DNA of 64,000 nucleotides from Massilia polaris. Its GTDB lineage: Bacteria; Pseudomonadota; Gammaproteobacteria; Burkholderiales; Burkholderiaceae_D. Positions 55,914-64,000 of the stretch are shown piece after piece. Each line of letters begins with the position of its first letter. The first letter of the stretch is position 1. The DNA is taken from assembly GCF_012927275.1 (NCBI RefSeq), contig NZ_JABBGG010000002.1:186001-250000 (forward strand), in the 5' to 3' direction. A program made the position numbers and the translations under genes. Under the pieces are notes generated by a model that saw only the letters and a program-made list of their open reading frames with translations, was not told the origin of the DNA and did no database searches.

Positions 55914-56329
55914 GTCAGTGAGGCGTGCACGATTTTTATGCAGCGGTCCATGATGACGTCCAGCCCGGCGCAACTGGCCATGTCGGCCGCCAACTGGTTC
56001 TCGACGCCCAGTTGCATCCACAATACGCGGGCGCGGATCGCAATCGCCTCGCGCGCCACCGGTGGGATGTCGTCCGACTTGCGGAAGCAGTCGACCACGT
56101 CGATCTGCTGCCCGCCGGCGCCCAGCGCGCCTGCCGCTTCCCGCAGTGACGGGTAGACCTTCTCGCCCAGGATCTCGGTTCCGGCGTACGTCGGATTGAC
56201 CGGCACCACGCGGTAGCCATGCGACTGGAGGTACCGGGCGACGATGAAGCTGTCGCGCTCGGGCTTGTTCGACATGCCAACGACTGCAATGGTTTTACTG
56301 TCGTGAAGAATTTCCTTTACCGACCTCAT
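55910..56329 (-). CDS. CoA-binding domain protein
   Basis: A 139-residue Rossmann-like protein of the YccU/CoA-binding family: KTIAVVGMSNKPERDSFIVARYLQSHGYRVVPVNPTYAGTEILGEKVYPSLREA, then VDVVDCFRKSD-like DVVDCFRKSDDIPPVAREAI and ARVLWMQLGVENQLAADMASCAGLDVIMDRCIKI. It may bind CoA or an acyl-CoA; activity is unknown. ATG at 56329, coupled to ppk2 by ATGA. The frame is open to 56377, but that start is less typical of the family. Confidence 0.88.
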   Translation of the reverse strand: MRSVKEILHDSKTIAVVGMSNKPERDSFIVARYLQSHGYRVVPVNPTYAGTEILGEKVYPSLREAAGALGAGGQQIDVVDCFRKSDDIPPVAREAIAIRARVLWMQLGVENQLAADMASCAGLDVIMDRCIKIVHASLT

Positions 56330-56463
56330 GCTGCGCGTCCCCGGATTGTTGTTTCCTAAAGCGTAACAGATAGACATCAGGCTGCGGCGCGTTCTTGAAA
56401 ATCAGATTGCCGGGGAGATCGCACTTGTGGAAAGATGGCGCCCTGAACCTTTTGGAGTTTCCC

Positions 56464-57075
56464 ATGACCGTACGCACCACCCTCGCGATCACGCTGGCCG
56501 CCTTGAGCCTTGCCGGCTGCACGACATTCGGCGATGCGCCGCTGGCCAAGGTCGAACAGAACATCGTCACGGTGCAGGCCTGGGGCGGCACGCCGGCCGA
56601 TCCGGCCAGGGTGCGCGCGCATACGATCGACCACATCACCCTGCATCACCAGGGCGAGCCGTTCAAGGCCGGCACCGATCCGCGCGCCTACCTGCGCAAG
56701 CTGCAGACCTGGTCGCGCAACACGAAGAACTGGGCCGACATTCCGTATCACTACATCATCGACCTCGACGGGAACATCTACGGCGGACGCGACATCGCGT
56801 TTGCGGGAGACACCAACACCGAATACGACCCGAAGGGGCACGCGCTGATCGAAGTGGTCGGCAATTTTGAGGAAGTGCAGCCGAACAGCAAGCAGCTCGA
56901 CGCGGTGGTCGACCTGATGGCGCTGCTGGCGGCGAAGCACAAGGTGCCCGTGGACCGCATCCACGGGCACAAGGATTACGCCCACACCGCTTGCCCGGGC
57001 GCTAACCTTTACCGCTACCTGGAGAACGGCTACTTCCACCAGCGCGTGACCGAGCGCCTGGCGCGCGCACAATAA
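56464..57075 (+). CDS. N-acetylmuramoyl-L-alanine amidase lipoprotein (amidase-2/PGRP)
   Basis: A 203-residue peptidoglycan hydrolase that cuts the bond between MurNAc and L-Ala. The signal has a lipobox LSLAGC with C19 the likely lipidated residue. The PGRP fold has zinc ligands in DHITLHHQGEPF, RIHGHKDYAHTACPG and ADIPYHYIIDLDGNIYGGRDI. Length and motifs fit AmpD-like amidases. The frame is open from 56395, but the ATG at 56464 begins the lipoprotein signal directly. Confidence 0.9.
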   Translation: MTVRTTLAITLAALSLAGCTTFGDAPLAKVEQNIVTVQAWGGTPADPARVRAHTIDHITLHHQGEPFKAGTDPRAYLRKLQTWSRNTKNWADIPYHYIIDLDGNIYGGRDIAFAGDTNTEYDPKGHALIEVVGNFEEVQPNSKQLDAVVDLMALLAAKHKVPVDRIHGHKDYAHTACPGANLYRYLENGYFHQRVTERLARAQ

Positions 57076-57093
57076 GCCGTCCTCCGGGGCGTC

Positions 57094-57294
57094 TTACATG
57101 CGCTTGCCCGGCATCTTGCTTTCGCCGTCGCGTTTCACTTCCAGCAGGAAGCCAGGGGCCAGCTCGTAACGGCCAAGGTAGGAGTCGAATGTCGCAGGGG
57201 CGATCTTGACCGCCATGCGCTCCAGCGGCTTTTCCGCCGTGCGGGCATGGGTGACCGGGTCGCCGCCGTCGTGTTGCAACTCCGCCTTCGGCAT
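57094..57294 (-). pseudogene. Relic of a serine hydrolase (beta-lactamase/DUF3471-type) C-terminal region
   Basis: A 66-residue fragment: MPKAELQHDGGDPVTHARTAEKPLERM, then VKIAPATFDSYLGRYELAPGFLLEVKRDGESK. The segment xIAPATFDSYLGRYELAPGF is a common feature of the C-terminal domain of beta-lactamase-fold hydrolases, which should be preceded by a 300-residue catalytic domain and followed by more strands. Both are absent, so it is a truncated remnant. The open frame extends upstream to 57600 but that part has no recognisable domain. The stretch 57295-57664 is AT-richer and holds nothing I can identify. Confidence 0.6.
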
Positions 57295-57664
57295 GTTTAC
57301 GATGGAAGGGCAATTTGGGGGGCGAAAGGCAAGTTCATTTCGCCAACGGGAAAACCAACCCGGACCGGCCGGGAGATTGAGGAAGAGCAAGCTCAGCTCG
57401 TCTATACGGAACGCATGCCGTGGTAGGTACTCAAACCGATCAGTACGCAAGTGTATGGGATTGGCGAGCAGTGTAGACAGCGTACCGCCGTCACCAGCTG
57501 GAGCGAACGAGGTCAGGCTCGAAGCGCTGGTGTAGGCAAGTACCCGGGCGTGCGGTCGGCCTGGGTCGATGACTCGTCTATGAGCAGGAGGAAATTGCAT
57601 GGTCGCAGCGTCATCCTTGTACCCCTACCTTCCCTTACAACTTGTTGCAAATAAGGAGCAGAAA

Positions 57665-57808
57665 ATGGACGATTCACTGATCAGCGTCATTGACGCCACT
57701 GTTCGCGCGATCCTGGTTATCGACGATCATCGCATGGGTGGACTGATCGTTTGCATAATAGTCCTTGGAATAGCGAGTCTTATGAGCCGACGGTCGAAAT
57801 CGTCCTGA
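57665..57808 (+). CDS. Small membrane protein, 47 residues
   Basis: A short gene with an excellent ribosome site (AAGGAG at six bases from the ATG at 57665). The product, MDDSLISVIDATVRAILVID then GGLIVCIIVLGIASLMSRRSKSS, has one membrane helix and a basic tail facing the cytoplasm. I do not recognise a family. It lies in a pocket of AT-richer DNA, 60 bases before the hsdS-like gene, so it could belong to that unit, but this is inference. Confidence 0.6.
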   Translation: MDDSLISVIDATVRAILVIDDHRMGGLIVCIIVLGIASLMSRRSKSS

Positions 57809-57868
57809 GCAGCAGCCACCGCGCCTTCGCCGGGTCTCCTAGCGGAGGCAGATGCAAAAGCCATCAAC

Positions 57869-58450
57869 GTGAAACTCGATCACATTGCATCCGTTCGAAC
57901 CCTGATGACCTTCCGCGACCGGGTCCCGTCCGACGGCGCGGACGGCAACGCCTGCGTGCTTGCCATCCGCGACATCGTGTCGCGCTGGCCGGCCGATTAT
58001 GCGTCGCTGCCAACGGTCGACGCCGACGACGGCCAGCTGGCCGACCGCCTGCTAGAAGGCGACATCCTGCTGCCGGGACGCGGTTCTTCCTATCCCGCCC
58101 GGCTGTTCCGCGGGGCGCCGCTGCCGGTCTTCACGGCCGGGCAAATATTCGTGATCCGCGCGCGCAAGGATGTGCGCGCCAACTACCTGTGCTGGTACCT
58201 GAACCGGCCCGACGTGCAGGCCGGCATCACCCAGCTGCTGGCCGGGTCCGCGATCCAGGCCCTCAACAAGTCCAGCCTGCTGCGGATCGAGGTGGCCGTG
58301 CCGCCACTGAAAGACCAGCAGGCAATCGCCGACCTCCAGTCGCTCGCCGATCAACGTTCGCGCCTGCGGCTGGAGCTTGAACAACTCGACCATGCCGAGA
58401 TCGAGCATGCGTGCGAGGCGCTGCTCGAACAACGAGGCTCGCATGGCTAA
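57869..58450 (+). CDS. Type I restriction specificity subunit-like protein (single domain)
   Basis: A 193-residue HsdS-like protein, about half the usual length (about 400). It has a single target-recognition domain of the methylase-S fold: LLEGDILLPGRGSSYPARLF, RANYLCWYLNRPDVQAGITQLLAGSAIQALNKSSLLRIEVAVPPLKDQQAIADL and a coiled-coil helix to the end. This TRD plus one conserved helix suggests it works as a dimer. The start is GTG at 57869, overlapping the stop of a six-codon leader frame (57852-57872). It overlaps the methylase gene by eight bases. Confidence 0.82.
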   Translation: MKLDHIASVRTLMTFRDRVPSDGADGNACVLAIRDIVSRWPADYASLPTVDADDGQLADRLLEGDILLPGRGSSYPARLFRGAPLPVFTAGQIFVIRARKDVRANYLCWYLNRPDVQAGITQLLAGSAIQALNKSSLLRIEVAVPPLKDQQAIADLQSLADQRSRLRLELEQLDHAEIEHACEALLEQRGSHG

Positions 58451-59903
58451 AACTTCCAAGAAAGAGGCGCGAGCGGGGGTCACCGAAATCCTTGCCCTGC
58501 TCCGCCATGCGTTCCCGCCTGCCCCGTCTGTTCACTTCCTGATCGCCCTTGTCACCCTGCGCTGGCTGGCCGACGCCCGCCGCGATTCCCTCCCGCTCCC
58601 CTGCCACCTCGAGCTGCCTGGCTGCCTCGAATACCACGTGCCGCTGACCTTGCACGAAGACCAGCTCGGCCACTGGTTCGAAGCGATGTTCAAGCAGCTC
58701 GAAGACGCCAACCCTACCGAACTGAACGGCTTGTTCAGCGGCCTCGACTTCACGTCGCCACGCTTCAAGTCCGACGACGACGGCCGCAGCCTGCTGATGC
58801 GCGCGGTGGAAATCCTGTGGTTTAAGGACCGCTACCAGTGCAGCTTCGACCTGATGAAGGAAGCGCTGGCGATTGCGCGCAGCTGCCTCGTGACGGGCTT
58901 TTCGGCGCCCGAGTTCAATACACCGGCCTCGTTGTGCGAGCTGGCCGCCAGGCTGGCGCAGCCACAGGCAGGCGAGTCCGTGTACGACCCGGCCTGCGGC
59001 ACCGGGCAGATGCTGATCCATTGCGAGGGAACGCTGAAATGCAGCCCGAAGCAAGTCAGGCTGTTCGGCGCCGAGCCCCACGCCACCGCGTGGACGCTGG
59101 CGAAAGTCAGCGCGCTCTACCATGGTTTTTCGTCGGAACATATCGGCATGTCCGATTCCCTCCAGCCCGAAAACGTGCTCGAGTCGGACGATGGCCAGCG
59201 CAAGTTCGATGTGGTGATCGCCCATCCGCCCTGGGGCGCGAAGGAATGGCGCGCCGAGAATCCGCCGCCGGAACGGCACGAACGCTTCCGCCGCGGCATG
59301 CCGCCGAAAAATAACGGCGACTACGCCTACCTGCTGCACATGGTCGCGTCAATGAAGGACGATTCCGGACGCATGGTGGCGATCGTTTCCAGCGGCGTCC
59401 TGTCGCGCGGGGCCCAGGAAGGCCGTATCCGCATGCGGCTGGTCAAGGACGACCTGGTCGACGCGGTGATCGCGCTGCCCGAGAAAATGTTCCACGGCAC
59501 GCCAGTCGGGGGAGCTATGCTGGTCATGCGGCGCAAGCGCAGCACGCGCAATGTCCTGTTCATCGATGCGCGCGGGTTCGCAACCGGCGCGGGCGGCAAG
59601 AATACATTTTCAGCGCAGGCCATCGACTGGATCGCCCATGCCTGCGCGGCCCGCAAGAGCGAACCCGGCGTCTCGGCACTGGCCGCCATCGATGAGATTG
59701 TCGAGCACGGGTATTCGCTCAGCGTGTCGCTGTATATCCGCGCGGAGCAGGAGAACAGCAGTGCCGATATCCATGCGATACGCTGCCGCCGCAAGAAGCT
59801 GCATGACGAACTGGGCGGCATCAACCAGCAGATCGACGACTTGCTCGACGCCGTGATGTCCGGTGACGAGAAACGCGCACGGCTGACCGAGCCGCTGCGC
59901 TGA
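58443..59903 (+). CDS. N6-adenine DNA methylase-like (HsdM-type) protein with an atypical motif IV
   Basis: A 486-residue HsdM-like protein: N-terminal helical domain (ITEIL-like VTEILALLRHAFPPAPSVHFLIALVTLRWLAD), then SAM domain with motif I VYDPACGTGQMLIH (D182-G188) and a motif IV reading IAHPPWG, where H261 replaces the Asn of NPPF/Y. The C-terminal coiled coil (RRKKLHDELGGINQQIDDLLDAV) should contact HsdS. The Asn is directly involved in adenine amino group binding, so activity is doubtful or altered. No hsdR is adjacent. ATG at 58443, overlapping hsdS. Confidence 0.85.
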   Translation: MAKTSKKEARAGVTEILALLRHAFPPAPSVHFLIALVTLRWLADARRDSLPLPCHLELPGCLEYHVPLTLHEDQLGHWFEAMFKQLEDANPTELNGLFSGLDFTSPRFKSDDDGRSLLMRAVEILWFKDRYQCSFDLMKEALAIARSCLVTGFSAPEFNTPASLCELAARLAQPQAGESVYDPACGTGQMLIHCEGTLKCSPKQVRLFGAEPHATAWTLAKVSALYHGFSSEHIGMSDSLQPENVLESDDGQRKFDVVIAHPPWGAKEWRAENPPPERHERFRRGMPPKNNGDYAYLLHMVASMKDDSGRMVAIVSSGVLSRGAQEGRIRMRLVKDDLVDAVIALPEKMFHGTPVGGAMLVMRRKRSTRNVLFIDARGFATGAGGKNTFSAQAIDWIAHACAARKSEPGVSALAAIDEIVEHGYSLSVSLYIRAEQENSSADIHAIRCRRKKLHDELGGINQQIDDLLDAVMSGDEKRARLTEPLR

Positions 59904-59939
59904 AAATACCTGCCGCACGAAAAACGCTCAACGATAAAA

Positions 59940-59961
59940 AAAGGCAGCCGCGGCTGCCTTT
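59940..59961. terminator. Bidirectional terminator between the methylase and ATP synthase operons
   Basis: AAAGGCAGCC and GGCTGCCTTT arms with a two-base centre, preceded on the plus strand by a run of A (a T run for the minus strand) and followed by TTTCG. It ends the ATP synthase operon, 21 bases after the atpC stop, and can also end the plus-strand genes. Confidence 0.88.
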
Positions 59962-59982
59962 CGAATTTCCTGCTGTTACTGC

Positions 59983-60405
59983 TTAGCGCTTTTGGCGCAG
60001 CCTGGCGATTGCAGCCAGCTGGGCGATCGCCGTCGCCAGTTCGGATTGCGCCTTGGCGTAGTCGATTTCGGATTCGCGGTTGACCATCAGTTCTTCCGCT
60101 TGTCTTTTCGCTTCCAGTGCTTTCGCTTCGTCCAGGTCGCCGCCGCGGATCGCGGTGTCGGCCAGGACCGTCACTGCGTTCGGCTGCACTTCCAAAATGC
60201 CGCCGGCGACGAAGACGAACTCTTCTTCCGCCTGGCCAGGCACCTTGATCCGTACAGCACCCGGCCGAATGCGCGTGATCAGCGGGGTGTGCTTCGGGTA
60301 GATACCCAGCTCACCTGCTTCACCCGGCAACGCGACGAACTCGGCTTCGCCCGAAAAGATGCTCTTTTCGGCCGATACCACGTCAACGTGAATTGTGTTT
60401 GCCAT
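59983..60405 (-). CDS. atpC: F-type ATP synthase epsilon subunit
   Basis: A 140-residue subunit of the F1 central stalk. The beta-sandwich is [50 protein letters not shown], and the C-terminal helices include [17 protein letters not shown]. It inhibits and couples F1. It is the last gene of the operon (order A-G-D-C on the minus strand), 57 bases after atpD. Confidence 0.97.
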   Translation of the reverse strand: MANTIHVDVVSAEKSIFSGEAEFVALPGEAGELGIYPKHTPLITRIRPGAVRIKVPGQAEEEFVFVAGGILEVQPNAVTVLADTAIRGGDLDEAKALEAKRQAEELMVNRESEIDYAKAQSELATAIAQLAAIARLRQKR

Positions 60406-60462
60406 GTGTGTCCTATCGGGTTAAGACGCCGCGCTGTCTCCAGCGCGGCGCTTGTGCCAGTC

Positions 60463-61896
<1,434 letters not shown>

Positions 61897-62772
61897 TTAG
61901 ACCGCTGCCGCACCGGCGACGATCTCGGAGAGTTCTTTGGTAATCGCAGCCTGGCGGGTCTTGTTGTAGATCAGCTTCAGTTCGCCAATGACGTTGCCGG
62001 CGTTGTCGCTTGCCGACTTCATCGCCACCATGCGCGCCGATTGCTCGGACGCCAGGTTTTCTGCGACCGCCTGGTAAACCAGCGCTTCCACGTAACGCAC
62101 CAGCAGTTCATCGATCACGGTCTGCGCTTCCGGCTCGTAGATATAGTCCCAGGAGAGACTATCCTTGTCAGCCTGCAGCTGCGCGGACGACAGCGGGAGC
62201 AGTTGCTCGACCATCGCCTCTTGCTTCATCGTGTTGACGAACTTGGTATAGCAAACGTACACCGCGTCGAGCTCACCTGCCTCGTAGCGGTCGAGCATGA
62301 CTTTTACAGGCCCGATCAGCTTGTCGAGGTGCGCGGTGTCGCCGATCTGGATCGCGTGCGATACCACCTTGACACCCACCCGGTTCATGAACCCCAAACC
62401 CTTGTTGCCAATCGCAACAACTTCAATCTTGTTGCCAGCCGTTTCCAGCTCGCGCATCTTTTGCGTCACCAGGCGCAGCACGTTGGTGTTCATGCCGCCG
62501 CACAGACCCTTGTCGGTCGTGACGACGATGAAGCCAACTGCCTTCGCGCGCACGCCCCTGGCTTGCGCCATGAACGGGTGCGTGTACTCTGGATTAGCAG
62601 TAGCAAGGTTGGAGGTGATGTTACGAATCTTGTCACTGTAGGGACGGGCTGCACGCATCCGGTCCTGCGCCTTGCGCATTTTGGATGCGGCGACCATTTC
62701 CATCGCCTTGGTGATCTTCTTCGTATTCTCTACGCTCTTGATCTTGCCACGTATCTCTTTGCCTACTGCCAT
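61897..62772 (-). CDS. atpG: F-type ATP synthase gamma subunit
   Basis: A 291-residue central-stalk subunit. It starts [39 protein letters not shown] and ends in [22 protein letters not shown], the two long helices of the rotating coiled coil. The middle [16 protein letters not shown] is typical. It rotates with epsilon and the c ring. 56 bases separate it from atpA. Confidence 0.98.
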   Translation of the reverse strand: MAVGKEIRGKIKSVENTKKITKAMEMVAASKMRKAQDRMRAARPYSDKIRNITSNLATANPEYTHPFMAQARGVRAKAVGFIVVTTDKGLCGGMNTNVLRLVTQKMRELETAGNKIEVVAIGNKGLGFMNRVGVKVVSHAIQIGDTAHLDKLIGPVKVMLDRYEAGELDAVYVCYTKFVNTMKQEAMVEQLLPLSSAQLQADKDSLSWDYIYEPEAQTVIDELLVRYVEALVYQAVAENLASEQSARMVAMKSASDNAGNVIGELKLIYNKTRQAAITKELSEIVAGAAAV

Positions 62773-62828
62773 GAGTCCTTACTCCTTATGCATTTGGCGC
62801 CGCGGTCACTTGCGGCGCCGAACCGCCA

Positions 62829-64000
62829 TTAAAATGCGCCGGATTTCTTGAAGTCGGCAATTGCGGCAGCCATGGCAGCTTCGCCATCTTTGTCCAGTTG
62901 CTTGGTCTCTTCAATTTTGCTCAGGAGCGCAGCTTGCTTGGTCTTCATGTAGCCATGCAGGCCTGCTTCGAATGGCAGCACTTTCTTGACGTCGACGTCG
63001 TCGAGGTAGCCCTTGTTCACTGCGAACAGCGACACGGCCATCAGCGAAATCGGCAGCGGCGAGTACTGAGCCTGCTTCAGCAGTTCCATCACGCGGGCGC
63101 CGCGGTCCAGCTGCTTGCGGGTCGACTCGTCCAGGTCGGAAGCGAACTGCGCGAACGCAGCCAGTTCACGGTACTGCGCCAGGTCGGTACGGATACCGCC
63201 GGACAGGTTTTTGATGACCTTGGTCTGGGCGGCGCCACCGACGCGCGATACCGAGATACCTGCGTTAATCGCAGGACGGATACCGGCGTTGAACAGCGAG
63301 GTTTCCAGGAAGATCTGGCCGTCGGTAATCGAAATCACGTTGGTAGGAACGAACGCCGAAACGTCGCCTGCCTGGGTTTCAATGATCGGCAGTGCGGTCA
63401 GCGAGCCGGTCTTGCCGGTGACTGCGCCGTTGGTGAACTTCGACACGTAGTCGGCGTTCACGCGTGCTGCGCGCTCGAGCAGGCGGCTGTGCAGGTAGAA
63501 CACGTCGCCTGGATAAGCTTCGCGGCCCGGCGGGCGGCGCAGCAGCAGCGAAATTTGACGATAAGCGACAGCTTGCTTCGACAGGTCATCGTAGACGATC
63601 AGTGCGTCTTCGCCGCGGTCGCGGAAGTATTCGCCCATCGCGCAGCCCGAGTAGGCCGAGATGTATTGCATCGCTGCCGATTCCGACGCCGACGCTGCGA
63701 CAACAATGGTGTACTCCATCGCGCCGTGCTGTTCCAGGGAACGCACGATGTTCTTGATGGTCGATGCTTTCTGGCCGATCGCAACGTACACGCAGGTCAT
63801 GTTCTGACCCTTCTGGTTGATGATCGCGTCAACTGCCACAGCCGACTTGCCGGTCTGGCGGTCGCCAATGATCAGCTCGCGCTGGCCACGGCCGATCGGT
63901 ACCATCGCGTCGATCGACTTGAGGCCGGTCTGCATTGGCTGCGACACGGATTCACGGGCGATCACGCCCGGAGCGATCTTTTCGATCGGTGCGGTCAGGG
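62829..64000 (-). CDS. atpA: F-type ATP synthase alpha subunit, 5' end outside window
   Basis: The C-terminal 390 residues of alpha, which is about 510 long in full; the frame runs through the window end. Visible are [59 protein letters not shown] with the noncatalytic P-loop, and the [14 protein letters not shown] arginine finger region (the Ser-Arg of [11 protein letters not shown]). It is the first visible gene; the b, delta, a and c subunits should lie beyond the end. Confidence 0.98.
   Translation of the reverse strand, partial: LTAPIEKIAPGVIARESVSQPMQTGLKSIDAMVPIGRGQRELIIGDRQTGKSAVAVDAIINQKGQNMTCVYVAIGQKASTIKNIVRSLEQHGAMEYTIVVAASASESAAMQYISAYSGCAMGEYFRDRGEDALIVYDDLSKQAVAYRQISLLLRRPPGREAYPGDVFYLHSRLLERAARVNADYVSKFTNGAVTGKTGSLTALPIIETQAGDVSAFVPTNVISITDGQIFLETSLFNAGIRPAINAGISVSRVGGAAQTKVIKNLSGGIRTDLAQYRELAAFAQFASDLDESTRKQLDRGARVMELLKQAQYSPLPISLMAVSLFAVNKGYLDDVDVKKVLPFEAGLHGYMKTKQAALLSKIEETKQLDKDGEAAMAAAIADFKKSGAF

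Overview
The window is GC-rich, densely coded DNA from a Gram-negative bacterium. A betaproteobacterium of the order Burkholderiales fits best, most likely an Oxalobacteraceae member such as Massilia. The grounds are hemA-prfA-(dsbB)-prmC linkage, argB with tRNA-Thr, a HAD nucleotidase and slmA, two PEP-CTERM exported proteins, and an F-type ATP synthase operon. Genus is inferred from gene content and order; no rRNA gene is present.

Layout. 1-9 kb: a truncated gene of unknown function, an OmpR-type regulator, then hemA, prfA, dsbB, prmC, a DUF885 peptidase-like protein, gshA and elaA. 9-18 kb: a HAF-repeat PEP-CTERM protein, kup, rarD, a three-gene unit of membrane-anchored DJ-1/PfpI protein plus response regulator plus histidine kinase, and ettA. 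18-19 kb: palindromes resembling IS200/IS605-type ends, followed directly by a RAYT-type transposase whose expected catalytic Tyr is Cys. 19-25 kb: an outer-membrane beta-barrel, alkB, a DUF2520/DUF924 pair, mgtC and pepP. 25-28 kb: a PEP-CTERM protein behind a sigma-54-type promoter, and a GNAT / degenerate alkaline-phosphatase-fold pair.

28-38 kb: a Crp/Fnr-family regulator diverges from a long co-directional unit holding an acyl-CoA synthetase, a complete Liv-type ABC transporter, two tandem MmcQ/YjbR paralogues and a PaaK-like CoA ligase. A palindrome of Crp/Fnr geometry lies exactly at -41.5 from the start predicted by a TAATAT -10 box, so the regulator probably activates this uptake-and-activation unit. 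38-46 kb is a purine/nucleoside block: hpt, a BMP-type nucleoside ABC transporter and a divergent Tsx-like outer-membrane channel with a structured mRNA leader; a nitronate monooxygenase gene lies inside it.

46-57 kb: MBL hydrolase, DUF1289, a PHB-depolymerase-type esterase, a CWC protein, argB, tRNA-Thr(GGT), TraB/GumN, HAD nucleotidase, slmA, a pabB-pabC fusion, glutathione peroxidase, PPK2, a CoA-binding protein and an amidase lipoprotein. 57-60 kb is an accessory pocket with a serine-hydrolase relic, a 47-residue membrane protein, and an hsdS-like/hsdM-like pair without hsdR in which the methylase motif IV reads HPPW instead of NPPF/Y. The window ends in the ATP synthase genes atpC, atpD, atpG and a partial atpA, all on the minus strand.
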